DNA from: an uncultured bacterium
GTDB taxonomy: Bacteria; Pseudomonadota; Alphaproteobacteria; SP197
DNA length: 29,909 nt
Assembly: GCA_938014945.1 (NCBI GenBank)
Contig: CALLQH010000265.1
Coordinates: 1-29,909 of the forward strand
Direction: 5' to 3'
In this document: positions 1 through 7,949 of the stretch, piece by piece
Layout of the letters: each line of letters begins with the position of its first letter
How positions within the stretch are numbered: position 1 is the stretch's first letter
The notes under the pieces: model-generated
Database searches by the model: none
What the model saw: only the letters and a program-made list of their open reading frames with translations
Told to the model about the DNA's origin: nothing
Program-made: the position numbers and the translations under genes

Positions 1-1185
1 CGCGGTGGCGTCGAACGTGGCATCAAGCGCCGTGCGCGCCGTGGTCGGCGAGACCAGCACATGGTGGCCGGCAAACAGGCCCTGCACGCGATTGTAGAGA
101 TCGCCGCGCGCGGCGATGGCGTTCCAGACATCGGCGACGGTGAAGCGTGCGCCCCAGTCCGCGAACTGCACGAAGGAAGGCGTCAGCTTGCCCTCCCACC
201 GGGGCAGCAGCCCCGCCACCTGATGGTGGATCGCCGACTGGTAGAGCACGCGCCCGGCTTCCTCGATCCAGTCGAAGCCGTCGGGCATCGGCGTCACGCG
301 CGCGCCCAGCGTCTCGAAGACCTTCAGGCAGGCGCGCGTATTGGCGACCACGTCGGGCGCGACCTCCGGGTTGGCCATCTTCTCGGCATAGAGGATGGAA
401 AGGCCCGAAAGATCGTTGCCGGAAAGGCCGGGCATCACGGGCGTTTCGCCGCGACCCAGCGACCAGGGATCGGCGGCGTCGGGACCGGCCATGACCTCTG
501 CCATCAGCGCGGCATCGCTCACGGAACGCGCCATGGGTCCGACGAACCCCTGGCTGCCGAAGGGATCGGCCTTCGCCGGGTGGGGAATGAACCCCCGCGT
601 CGGCTTCAGGCCGACGATGCCGGTGGTTGCCGAAGGGCCGCGGATCGAACCCGCGCCGTCGGTGCCCACGCCCAGGGGAGCCAGGCCCGCGGCGACCGCC
701 GCAGAGGCGCCGCCGGAACTGCCGCCGGGCGTGCGTTCCAGGTTCCAGGGATTGCGCGTGATGCCGCTGAGCAGGCTGTCGGTGAGGCCCTTGTGGCCGA
801 ACTCCGGCGTCGTCGTCTTGCCGATGACGATCGCGCCCGCGGCGCGCAGCCGGGCGATCGCGGGCGCGTCGGCCTCGGGAATGTCGTGTTCGCAGGTGAA
901 GCTGCCGTTGGTGTTGGGCAGGCCCTTCACGGCGACCATGTCCTTCACCGACACGGCAACGCCATGCAGCGGACCGAGCGGCGCGCCGTCGGCAACCAGA
1001 CGGTCGGCCTCGTCCGCGGCGGCCAGCGCGCCCTCGCGGTCGATGGTGACGAAGGCGTTGATCGTCGCCTGGCTCGCCTCCGCCGCATCGAGCACGGCGT
1101 TGACATGCTCGCGCGCCGAAAGCGTGCCGTTCGCGATGCGGGCGGCCACGGCGGCCGCGGGCATGAAGAGAAGATCGTCGTCCAT
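1..1185 (-). CDS. Amidase (amidase-signature family), C-terminus cut by window edge
   Basis: Serine amidase of the amidase-signature family, which hydrolyses carboxylic amides. The 395 visible codons begin MDDDLLFMPAAAVAARIANG. The complete Ser-cisSer-Lys triad is present: Lys81 in VSVKDM, cis-Ser156 in the TPGGSSGG loop, and nucleophile Ser180 in GTDGAGSIRGPS. The 24-residue spacing between the two serines matches the family. The start at 1185 is the first in-frame ATG giving the normal family N-terminus. The gene has no stop in the window, so its last part lies beyond base 1. It is divergent from the membrane-protein gene at 1267. The substrate cannot be told: GatA-like, AtzE-like and general amide hydrolases share these motifs. 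A GatA role is unlikely because no gatB or gatC is adjacent. Family assignment is firm; substrate is unknown. Confidence 0.9.
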   Translation of the reverse strand, partial: MDDDLLFMPAAAVAARIANGTLSAREHVNAVLDAAEASQATINAFVTIDREGALAAADEADRLVADGAPLGPLHGVAVSVKDMVAVKGLPNTNGSFTCEHDIPEADAPAIARLRAAGAIVIGKTTTPEFGHKGLTDSLLSGITRNPWNLERTPGGSSGGASAAVAAGLAPLGVGTDGAGSIRGPSATTGIVGLKPTRGFIPHPAKADPFGSQGFVGPMARSVSDAALMAEVMAGPDAADPWSLGRGETPVMPGLSGNDLSGLSILYAEKMANPEVAPDVVANTRACLKVFETLGARVTPMPDGFDWIEEAGRVLYQSAIHHQVAGLLPRWEGKLTPSFVQFADWGARFTVADVWNAIAARGDLYNRVQGLFAGHHVLVSPTTARTALDATFDATA

Positions 1186-1266
1186 GGCCGCATTGGAGGC
1201 CCCCCGCGCCGTTGCGGTCAAGCCCGCCCCGGGCGACCATGGCGGATCGCGACAGCAAGGCTGGCC

Positions 1267-2415
1267 ATGAGCATCACCACCGGCGGTTACACCTTCGACT
1301 ACGACCGGCGCATCGACCCCGGTACGCTGCCGGTGACGATCACCTATCGCGGCAATGTCGCGCTGGGACTCTTTCTGATGGTCTTTTCGGTGTTCTGGTT
1401 CGCCGTGGTGCTGGTCATCGTCCAGCGCTGGCTGGCCGAACCCTTTCCGGTCAGCGCCGTGCCCTTTGTCTTTGCCATCCCGGCGGCGGGGCTGTTCCTG
1501 GTCGGGCTCAGCGCCGTGCTGATGCGTTCGGAAGTGACGCTCACCCGCGACGCGGTGCACCTGGCCCGCCGCCGCTGGTTCGCCACGGTGCGCCAAGAGG
1601 TGCCGCTGAAGGATTATCCCGGCGTGCTGCGCGTACGCGTCAGCTACAGCCGCAACAAGAAGACCCACGTCGCGTGGCTTGCCGTGCTGCCGCATGACAA
1701 CCGCGCTCTGCGCGTCGTCTTAGGCGCCAGCCGCGACGAGGCCGAGGGCCGTCGCCTTGTCGAGGACTACGCCCGCTGGCTCGACAAACCCGCGCTTGAG
1801 GAGAGCATCGACGGCTTCGATGCCCGTTCGCCGGGCGAGCTCGACACGCCGCTTGCCGCGCGCATCGCCTCGGGCAGCGTCACCAGCAGTTACCGGCCGG
1901 GCGGTCCCGTGCCGGCGCAGGTCAAGGTGGAGCAGGGCGCCGACAGCATCGTCGTCAGCTTGCTCAAGGGCGCGATGCCGCTCTGGCTCGCCGCCGTGGC
2001 GGGAGGTCTGGGTGCCGCGATCGCCTTCGTCTTCATCGGTTTCGGCGGCGATCCCGGCGCGCAGATCTTCGGCGGTGCGGTGGGCCTGATCGTGCTGGCC
2101 GGCACGCTCTGGCTGGCGATCTCGGGCCTGCGCACGACGCGCCAGATCGTCATCACCCGCGATCATGTGGTGCTCGCCACCCTTGCAAAGGGCAGCGGCG
2201 AAACCAAGGTGGAACAGGAGATGAGCCACGACGAGATCGAAGCCCTGCGTCTGGCGCGCGGCCCCATGGGCAGCACCGTGCTGTGGTTCGACACCGACCG
2301 CGGCAGCTTCCAGACCGGCGCCAACATGCCCCGCGCCGCGCTCGCCTACGTGCGCGATCTCATCGCCGCGGCCCTGGCGACGGCCGATGAAAAGCCTGCC
2401 GAGGAGACCACATGA
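1267..2415 (+). CDS. Four-TM membrane protein with internal duplication, function unknown
   Basis: I do not recognise a named family. The 382-aa product begins MSITTGGYTFDYDRR and has two pairs of hydrophobic segments, about residues 31-56 plus 65-87 and about 240-262 plus 268-289. Each pair is followed by a soluble, beta-rich stretch. The two halves look like repeats: after each TM pair comes a matching strand (VTLTRDAVHL in the first, IVITRDHVVL in the second), then a strand-rich region ending in an amphipathic helix (VEDYARWL and VRDLIAAAL). This resembles membrane proteins carrying PH-like domains, but that is inference. The ATG at 1267 was chosen over the long upstream open frame because the upstream part lies antisense to the amidase and has no protein-like character. 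Its stop overlaps the next ATG as ATGA (2412-2415), so the two genes are probably translationally coupled. Confidence 0.75.
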   Translation: MSITTGGYTFDYDRRIDPGTLPVTITYRGNVALGLFLMVFSVFWFAVVLVIVQRWLAEPFPVSAVPFVFAIPAAGLFLVGLSAVLMRSEVTLTRDAVHLARRRWFATVRQEVPLKDYPGVLRVRVSYSRNKKTHVAWLAVLPHDNRALRVVLGASRDEAEGRRLVEDYARWLDKPALEESIDGFDARSPGELDTPLAARIASGSVTSSYRPGGPVPAQVKVEQGADSIVVSLLKGAMPLWLAAVAGGLGAAIAFVFIGFGGDPGAQIFGGAVGLIVLAGTLWLAISGLRTTRQIVITRDHVVLATLAKGSGETKVEQEMSHDEIEALRLARGPMGSTVLWFDTDRGSFQTGANMPRAALAYVRDLIAAALATADEKPAEETT

Positions 2416-3194
2416 CTGCTGACCTGCCGCCCGAGGTTGCCCGGGCGCTGGCCTATCCCTTCGATCCGCCGCGCCATGGTTTCGTCTTTGTCGCCGGGCG
2501 CGGGCTGCGCATCGTGCGCGATGGCGCCGCGCCGCTGGGCGATGCGCTGGTCGAACTCGACGGCGAGACGATGGAGGCCGCGACGGCCCTGCACCGCCTC
2601 GGCGCGCCTGCGGGGGGCGAGGAGAAACGCACGCCGGTGGTGGGTTACGGCTCCAACGCCTCGCCCAGACGCCTGACCGAGAAATACGGCGATGGCGCCG
2701 ATCAGGTGATCCCCGTCGTGCGCTGCGCGCTGCACGACCACGATGTCGTCTATGCCAGCCACATCGCCGGCTACGGCTCGATTCCCGCCGGGCTCTACCG
2801 CAGCCCGGGCACGGTCGCCGATGTCTCCGTCGCCTTGCTCACCGACCACCAGCTCGAGGTGATGCACGAATCGGAGGGCGAGAACTATGCCTTCCGGCCG
2901 GTGCCGGGGCTGGTCGATGCCGCGGGCATGGGCCGGGTGGACAACGCCCACGCCTACATCACGGTGCACGGCGTCTACGGCTACACGGGTGAGCCTATTG
3001 CCCTGTCGGCGGTCGATGCGCGGGAGCGCCGCTTTGCCGTGCGCCACCAGCACGAGGTGCTGGAGGACCTGTGCCGCGAACTGGGCGAGGGCGCGAGCCT
3101 TCACGACTTCATCCTGCGCAACGTCGCCGACGAGGCCCATCGCAAGGCCCTGGTCGAGCGCATGCGCGAACGCGCTGTCCGCCACGCCGATTGA
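2412..3194 (+). CDS. YGSN-motif protein, possibly gamma-glutamylcyclotransferase-like
   Basis: The 260-aa soluble protein has no signal peptide or membrane segment. Residues 76-87 read VVGYGSNASPRR; the YGSN loop is the substrate-binding signature of the gamma-glutamylcyclotransferase fold. Further along are GYGSIPAGLY (120-129) and HESEGENY (152-159), where the family normally has a conserved catalytic glutamate and a following tyrosine. The N-terminal 70 residues do not match the core fold and may be a separate extension. The gene is coupled to the upstream membrane protein by a 4-bp overlap and converges on ubiA. The glutathione-synthesis gene gshA is less than 2 kb away, which is suggestive only. 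The fold call is moderate; activity on gamma-glutamyl compounds is inference and it could be a non-catalytic relative. Confidence 0.6.
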   Translation: MTADLPPEVARALAYPFDPPRHGFVFVAGRGLRIVRDGAAPLGDALVELDGETMEAATALHRLGAPAGGEEKRTPVVGYGSNASPRRLTEKYGDGADQVIPVVRCALHDHDVVYASHIAGYGSIPAGLYRSPGTVADVSVALLTDHQLEVMHESEGENYAFRPVPGLVDAAGMGRVDNAHAYITVHGVYGYTGEPIALSAVDARERRFAVRHQHEVLEDLCRELGEGASLHDFILRNVADEAHRKALVERMRERAVRHAD

Positions 3195-3209
3195 GGCGCC
3201 CGCAGCGCC
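3195..3209. terminator. Short hairpin filling the convergent gap to ubiA
   Basis: The whole 15-bp space between the two convergent stop codons is a perfect 5-bp stem, GGCGC and GCGCC, around the loop CCGCA. No T-run follows on either strand, so this is at best a weak or Rho-assisted terminator, and the short length could be coincidental in such GC-rich DNA. Confidence 0.3.
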
Positions 3210-4118
3210 CTAAAGCACTCTTCCCGCGACGATCGCGACGAAGACCAGCACGCCGACCTGGCCGTTGGAAATGAAGCGGCGCTTGCAGGAGGCGGGATCG
3301 TCGAAGTCGGCGGTTCTGACCTGCCAGGCAACATGCGCCGCGGGCAGGACGAGCAGGGCATAGAAGGGCCAGGAGAGGCCCGCGGCCCAGCCCGCCAGCG
3401 CCAGGGCGATCAGGAACAGGCCGTAGAACAGGCCGATCAGCGGGCGGCTCGCCGAACCGAAGGCGAGCGCCGTCGACTTGACGCCGATCTGGCGGTCGTC
3501 GGTCTTGTCCTGGTGGGCATAGATCGTGTCGTAGCCGATGGTCCAGGCGATGCCCCCGGCGTAGAGCAGCAGGGCGGGCAGGCCGATCTCGCCGGTGACG
3601 GCGGCCCAGCCGACCAGCGCACCCCAGTTGAAGGCAAAGCCCAGGAACAGCTGGGGCCAGTAGGTGATGCGCTTCATGAAGGGGTAGATCGCGACCAGCC
3701 CCAGGGAGGCGACACCCACCAGCACGGCGGCGCGGTCGAGCTGGATCAGGATGAAAAGGCCGATCAACAGCAGGATCGCCAGAAAGGTCAGGGCGCCGGT
3801 CAGGCTGATGACGCCGCTGGCGAGCGGGCGGTTCCTGGTGCGCTCGACGCGGGCGTCGAAATCGCGGTCCATGATGTCGTTGACCGTGCAGCCGGCCGAA
3901 CGCATGACGATGGCGCCGACCAGGAACAGCGCCAGCAGGCGCGGATCGGGCCAGCCTTCGGCGGCCAGCGCCGTCGCCCACCAGCAGGGCCACATCAGCA
4001 GCCAGTAGCCGATCGGCCCTCCGGCGCGCGCCAGGTGCAGCCAGGGCCGCGTTGGCGCGGGCGCCAGCCGGTCGACCCAGGTGGCGGGTTGCTGCGTATT
4101 GGTGCCGGCCTGCGTCAT
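3210..4118 (-). CDS. ubiA: 4-hydroxybenzoate polyprenyltransferase
   Basis: Integral membrane prenyltransferase that attaches the polyprenyl tail to 4-hydroxybenzoate, an early step of ubiquinone biosynthesis. The 302-aa protein has the usual multi-helix hydrophobic profile. The first aspartate-rich motif is NDIMDRDFDARVERTRNRP (from Asn80), and the second is YDTIYAHQDKTDDRQIGVKS (from about Tyr196); these bind Mg-diphosphate and the substrates. The ATG at 4118 was chosen because it gives the normal N-terminus (MTQAGTNTQQPATWVDRLAP); the open frame upstream runs antisense to rsmE and is not protein-like. A purine-rich stretch (GGAAGGA) lies upstream on the minus strand. It is divergent from rsmE with only 42 bp between start codons. 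CtaB in this window is a relative but has its own distinct motif set, so the two are not confused. Confidence 0.95.
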   Translation of the reverse strand: MTQAGTNTQQPATWVDRLAPAPTRPWLHLARAGGPIGYWLLMWPCWWATALAAEGWPDPRLLALFLVGAIVMRSAGCTVNDIMDRDFDARVERTRNRPLASGVISLTGALTFLAILLLIGLFILIQLDRAAVLVGVASLGLVAIYPFMKRITYWPQLFLGFAFNWGALVGWAAVTGEIGLPALLLYAGGIAWTIGYDTIYAHQDKTDDRQIGVKSTALAFGSASRPLIGLFYGLFLIALALAGWAAGLSWPFYALLVLPAAHVAWQVRTADFDDPASCKRRFISNGQVGVLVFVAIVAGRVL

Positions 4119-4160
4119 GCTAGGGTCGCCGCGTCCTTCCTGCCCTCGATAGGAGCCTTC

Positions 4161-4883
4161 ATGCGCCGCGACGGCCGCCCCGTTCCCCGCCTCTTTGTCG
4201 AGGGCCCGCTCGTAGCGGACGGGCAGGCGGAACTGTCGCGCGATCAGGAGCATTATCTCACACGGGTCATGCGCCTGAAGCAAGGCGACGCGGTGCGCCT
4301 CTTCAACGGCGCCGACGGCGAGTGGCTCGCCGAACTGGCCGGGCAGGGCGCGTGCTGCAGAGAATTGCTGCGGCCCCAGGAATCCTCCGGCGATGTCTGG
4401 CTGCTGTTCGCCCCGCCCAAGAAGGACCGCCTGCGCTTCCTGGTGGAGAAGGCGGCCGAGCTGGGCGTGGCTCGCCTGATGCCGGTGACGACCGAACGCA
4501 CCGAGCCGCCCGAGGCCCGCATCGACAAGCTGCGCGACTGGGCGGTCGAGGCCGCCGAGCAGTGCGGCCGCCTCGACGTGCCGGTCTGCCAGGCCCAGCA
4601 GGGGCTCACCGATACTCTGGCGTCATGGCCCAAGGAGCGCACGCTGCTCTTCTGCGATGAGGCCGGCGGTGCGCCGATCCTGTCGGCGCTGGGCGGTGTG
4701 GGCGGGGCGCTCGCCTTCCTTGTCGGTCCCGAAGGCGGTTTCAGCGAGGCCGAGCGTCAAACGCTTGTGACGAATCCCCGGGTTGCCCCGGTGAGCCTTG
4801 GCCCCCATATTCTGCGCGTCGAGACGGCCGCGCTTGCAGCACTGGCGTCTTGGCAAGCGTTGCGCACCGGGGATAGGGTTTGA
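4161..4883 (+). CDS. rsmE: 16S rRNA (uracil-1498-N3)-methyltransferase
   Basis: SAM-dependent SPOUT-class enzyme that methylates N3 of U1498 in the decoding region of 16S rRNA. The 240-aa length is normal. Family signatures are visible: the N-terminal PUA-like part with HYLTRVMRLKQGD, the central RLRFLVEKAAELGV, and the C-terminal trefoil-knot motifs LVGPEGGFSEAE and LGPHILRVETAALAAL, which bind SAM. The ATG at 4161 follows an AGGAG ribosome binding site at 4151-4155. Open frame continues far upstream, but it is antisense to ubiA. The gene lies between ubiA and gshA, an arrangement known from other alphaproteobacteria. Its promoter must overlap the 5' end of ubiA, since only 42 bp separate the divergent starts. 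Confidence 0.95.
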   Translation: MRRDGRPVPRLFVEGPLVADGQAELSRDQEHYLTRVMRLKQGDAVRLFNGADGEWLAELAGQGACCRELLRPQESSGDVWLLFAPPKKDRLRFLVEKAAELGVARLMPVTTERTEPPEARIDKLRDWAVEAAEQCGRLDVPVCQAQQGLTDTLASWPKERTLLFCDEAGGAPILSALGGVGGALAFLVGPEGGFSEAERQTLVTNPRVAPVSLGPHILRVETAALAALASWQALRTGDRV

Positions 4884-4949
4884 GGCGCCGCGCACCGGGC
4901 CATGCCCGCCTGATCTGACAATAGACAAGCCATCGGGGGCATACCGGCC

Positions 4950-6311
4950 GTGTCCATTCCTGCCGAACTCAACGCGACTCCCATCACCGACAAGGCGCAG
5001 CTCATCGAGCGGCTGGAATCGGGCTGCAAGCCCAAGGATCAGTGGCTGATCGGCACCGAGCACGAGAAGTTCGCCTATCACAAGGACGGCTTTCGCCCGC
5101 TGACCTACGAGGAGCCCTCCGGCATCCGCGCCATCCTCACGGAACTGCAGCGCTACGGCTGGAACCCGATCTTCGAGGGCGAACATGTCATCGGCCTGAA
5201 GAAGGACGGCCAGCATGTCTCCCTGGAGCCGGGCGGCCAGGTGGAGCTTTCGGGCGCTCCCCTGCGCACCCTTCACGAGACCTGCCGCGAGACCAACGCC
5301 CATCTCGACCAGTGCAAGGAAATCGCCGACGAACTCGGCATCACCTTCCTGGGCCTGGGCTTCCGCCCGCGCGACACGCGCGAGGACGTGCCCTGGATGC
5401 CCAAGGGCCGCTACAAGATCATGCGCAATTACATGCCCAAGGTCGGCACCATGGGCATCGACATGATGATCCGCACCTGCACCATCCAGGCGAACCTCGA
5501 TTTCGGCTCGGAAGCCGACATGGTGCAGAAGTTCCGCGTCGCCCAGGCCCTGCAGTCGGTGACCACGGCTCTGTTTGCCAACTCGCCCTTCGTGGAGAGC
5601 AAACCCTCGGGCTACCTCTCCTACCGCGCCCATGTCTGGACCGACGTCGACAACAACCGCGCGGGCCTGCTGCCCTTCGTCCTGGAGGACGGCTTCGGCT
5701 TCGAGCGTTACGTCGATTATGCGCTCGACGTGCCGATGTACTTCGTCATGCGCGACGGCAAGTACGTCGATGCCTCGGGCCAGTCGTTCCGCGACTTCCT
5801 GCAGGGCAAGCTGGCGGCGGCGCCCGGCGAGATCCCCACGGTCTCGGACTGGGAGGATCACCTCACCACCCTGTTCCCGGACGTGCGCATCAAGCGCTAC
5901 ATGGAGGTGCGCGGTGCCGACGGCGCCGGCTGGCGCCGCATCTGCGCGCTGCCCGCCCTGTGGACCGGTCTCTTCTATACCCAGAGCGCGCTCGATGCCG
6001 CCTGGGACCTGGTCAAGGACTGGACCTGGGAAGAGCAGGTGCAGATGAAGGCCGACGTTCCGGCCATGGGCCTGAAAGCCCCCTTCCGCGGCGGCACCAT
6101 CCAGACCGTCGCCCGGCGCATGCTGGAAATCTCCGCCGAGGGCCTGCGCCTGCGCCGCGAATACGACGGCAGCCTGGACGAGGTGCATTTCCTCGATTCC
6201 CTGATGGAGATCGCCATCTCCGGGCGCACCCCGGCCGAGGACCTGCTCGACCGCTACGAAAACGCCTGGAAGGGCGACATCACGCCGGTCTTCACCGAGT
6301 ACGCGTTCTAG
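4950..6311 (+). CDS. gshA: Glutamate-cysteine ligase, plant/alphaproteobacterial type
   Basis: Cytosolic ATP-dependent ligase that joins glutamate to cysteine, the first committed step of glutathione synthesis. The 453-aa protein matches the plant/alphaproteobacterial class in length and motifs: GTEHEKFAYHKDGFRPLTYE (residues about 34-53), VSLEPGGQVELSGAPLRTLH (about 90-109), and the later RAHVWTDVDNNRAGLLP segment. It starts with GTG at 4950; no in-frame ATG is closer, and the GTG gives MSIPAELNATPITDK, a usual N-terminus for the family. The upstream GGGGG at about 4934-4938 is a mediocre ribosome binding site. It follows rsmE by 66 bp in the same direction and may be cotranscribed. The second glutathione enzyme, gshB, is not in the window. 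Confidence 0.95.
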   Translation: MSIPAELNATPITDKAQLIERLESGCKPKDQWLIGTEHEKFAYHKDGFRPLTYEEPSGIRAILTELQRYGWNPIFEGEHVIGLKKDGQHVSLEPGGQVELSGAPLRTLHETCRETNAHLDQCKEIADELGITFLGLGFRPRDTREDVPWMPKGRYKIMRNYMPKVGTMGIDMMIRTCTIQANLDFGSEADMVQKFRVAQALQSVTTALFANSPFVESKPSGYLSYRAHVWTDVDNNRAGLLPFVLEDGFGFERYVDYALDVPMYFVMRDGKYVDASGQSFRDFLQGKLAAAPGEIPTVSDWEDHLTTLFPDVRIKRYMEVRGADGAGWRRICALPALWTGLFYTQSALDAAWDLVKDWTWEEQVQMKADVPAMGLKAPFRGGTIQTVARRMLEISAEGLRLRREYDGSLDEVHFLDSLMEIAISGRTPAEDLLDRYENAWKGDITPVFTEYAF

Positions 6312-6361
6312 GTATCGGATCGGGACAAGGCCTGCCTGTTGGCGCTATCGTCGCGCGACCT

Positions 6362-7534
6362 ATGCAACCGGCGGCCATGTCCGAGACCCACACCACGCCC
6401 CGCCCCCGCACCAAGGTGCGCCAGCCGCCGGGATTCGGCCTGCGGCCGGGGCAGCCCGCGCCCTATTTCGCGGTGCGCTCCACGGCCAATGCCAGCTTCC
6501 ATTTCGATACCCTGGGCGGGCGTTTCGTCGTGCTGGGGTTCTTCGGTTCCTCCGCCGATCCGGCGGGGCGGGCGCATCTCGATCAGCTTCTGGCGCTGGA
6601 GAGCCGTTTCGACGACACCAATGTCTGCTTCTTCGGCGTCTCCACCGATGCCGCCGACGAGACGAGGCTCACCCAGCGCCTGCCGGGCATCCGTTACTTC
6701 TGGGACGACGACGGCGCCCTTTCGGGCCTTTACGGTGCGCAGACCGCGCAGGGCTTCCGGCGCCTGACCTATGTCATCGACCCCGGTTTGCGTGTGGTGG
6801 CGGTGCTGCCCTTCGATCCCGATCCGCAGGCCCATGAAAAGGCCGTGCGGGCGCTGATCGGGCGGCTGCCGCGCTCGGACGACCATGCCGGGGTGCCCCT
6901 GCACGCGCCGGTGCTGATCGCCCCACGCATCTTCGAGGCCAGCTTCTGCCGCAGGCTGATCGGGCTCTATGAGACCGGCGGGGCTCAGGAATCGGGCTTC
7001 ATGCGCGAGATCGACGGCCGCACGGTGGCGGTCAACGACCACAAGCACAAACGGCGCAGCGACCACGTCATCGCCGATGCCGCGATCCGGGCGCAGTGCG
7101 AGGCGGCCCTGCGCGAGCGCCTGTTCCCGCAGATCGAGAAGGCCTTCATGTTCCGCCCGACCCAGATCGAGCGTTACCTGGTGGCCTGTTACGACGCCGA
7201 TCCCGGCGGCCACTTCCGGCCCCACCGCGACAACCGCACCGGCGGCACCATGCACCGCAAGTTCGCCGTCTCGATCAACCTCAATGCCGAGGACTACGAG
7301 GGCGGCGATCTGCGCTTTCCCGAATTCGGCAGCCGCACCTATCGCGCACCCACGGGCGGCGCGGTGGTGTTCTCCTGCTCTCTGCTGCACGAATGCACGT
7401 CGATGACGCGCGGCCGGCGCTATTGTTTCCTGCCCTTCCTCTACGATGACGAGGGCGCGCGCATCCGCGATGAAAACCTCCAGTTCCTGGGCGCTGCGCC
7501 CGGGAACACAGCCCGCCAGGAACAGACACGATGA
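6362..7534 (+). CDS. Fusion: cysteine-less peroxiredoxin-like domain plus 2OG-Fe(II) dioxygenase
   Basis: The 390-aa cytosolic protein has two domains. Residues about 25-165 follow the AhpC/TSA peroxiredoxin plan (GLRPGQPAPYFAV, then FVVLGFFGSSADPAG, VCFFGVSTD and FRRLTYVIDP). The position that should carry the peroxidatic cysteine has none (ADPAGRAHLD), so peroxidase activity is not expected. Residues about 180-370 form a 2-oxoglutarate/Fe(II) dioxygenase: HRD at 288-290 and His343 are the iron-binding triad, and Arg350/352/353 in TRGRRY are placed to hold 2-oxoglutarate. The substrate is unknown. A second ATG at 6377 (MSETHTT) is an equally possible start; neither has a good ribosome binding site. 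The stop overlaps the next ATG (ATGA at 7531), tying it to two RidA-family genes. The dioxygenase call is strong; the inactive redox domain is read from missing residues. Confidence 0.85.
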   Translation: MQPAAMSETHTTPRPRTKVRQPPGFGLRPGQPAPYFAVRSTANASFHFDTLGGRFVVLGFFGSSADPAGRAHLDQLLALESRFDDTNVCFFGVSTDAADETRLTQRLPGIRYFWDDDGALSGLYGAQTAQGFRRLTYVIDPGLRVVAVLPFDPDPQAHEKAVRALIGRLPRSDDHAGVPLHAPVLIAPRIFEASFCRRLIGLYETGGAQESGFMREIDGRTVAVNDHKHKRRSDHVIADAAIRAQCEAALRERLFPQIEKAFMFRPTQIERYLVACYDADPGGHFRPHRDNRTGGTMHRKFAVSINLNAEDYEGGDLRFPEFGSRTYRAPTGGAVVFSCSLLHECTSMTRGRRYCFLPFLYDDEGARIRDENLQFLGAAPGNTARQEQTR

Positions 7535-7914
7535 TTCGACGCTTCAATCCCGACGGCATGGCCGCGCCGCTTTCCAAGTACAGCCTGGGCGTGGTGGTGC
7601 CCGCGACGATGGAGACGCTGCACGTCTCCGGCCAGGTCGGTGTCGCCGCCGACGGCAGCCTGCCCGACGATCCCGCGGCCCAGTGCGCCAACGCCTTTGC
7701 CAATGTCCTGGCCGTGATGGCCGGTGCCGGCATGGGGCCGCAGAACATCGTCTCGGTGACGACCTATCTGACCGGGCCCGAGCATATCGGCGCCTACCGC
7801 AGCGCCCGTGAAGCCGCCTTCGGTGATGTCACGCCCGCCTCGACCATGATCTATGTCGCCGGCCTCGTGGACCCCAAGATGGTCGTCGAGGTTCAGGCGG
7901 TCGCCGCGAAGTAA
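7531..7914 (+). CDS. RidA/YjgF/UK114-family protein, lacks the catalytic Arg
   Basis: Small (127-aa) cytosolic protein of the RidA fold, normally a trimer with clefts between subunits. Recognisable are the GQVG turn (about 29-32), the ANVLAVMAGAGMGPQNIVSV helix and strand, and the C-terminal strand TMIYVAGLVDPKMVVEVQAV. Canonical RidA has an arginine in the PARS motif that binds the carboxylate of 2-iminoacids. Here the equivalent stretch is TPASTMIYV with no arginine, so the usual imine deaminase activity is unlikely. The gene starts inside the stop of the dioxygenase fusion gene, preceded by AGGA at about 7518-7521, and is followed 35 bp later by a paralogue. Fold assignment is firm; substrate is not known. 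Confidence 0.9.
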   Translation: MIRRFNPDGMAAPLSKYSLGVVVPATMETLHVSGQVGVAADGSLPDDPAAQCANAFANVLAVMAGAGMGPQNIVSVTTYLTGPEHIGAYRSAREAAFGDVTPASTMIYVAGLVDPKMVVEVQAVAAK

Positions 7915-7949
7915 CGCACCAACACACCCCAGCTGGAGAGCACAAGACC

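Noticed and set aside
23..1258. 411-codon minus-strand frame beginning at 1258
   Set aside because: It is arginine- and glycine-rich and has no motif. The amidase with its full catalytic triad is in a different frame of the same strand.
61..1266. Upstream extension of the membrane protein frame at 1267
   Set aside because: The extension is antisense to the amidase and is not protein-like; a normal membrane protein starts at 1267.
3333..4160. Upstream extension of the rsmE frame
   Set aside because: It runs antisense to ubiA, while a strong AGGAG and family N-terminus define the start at 4161.
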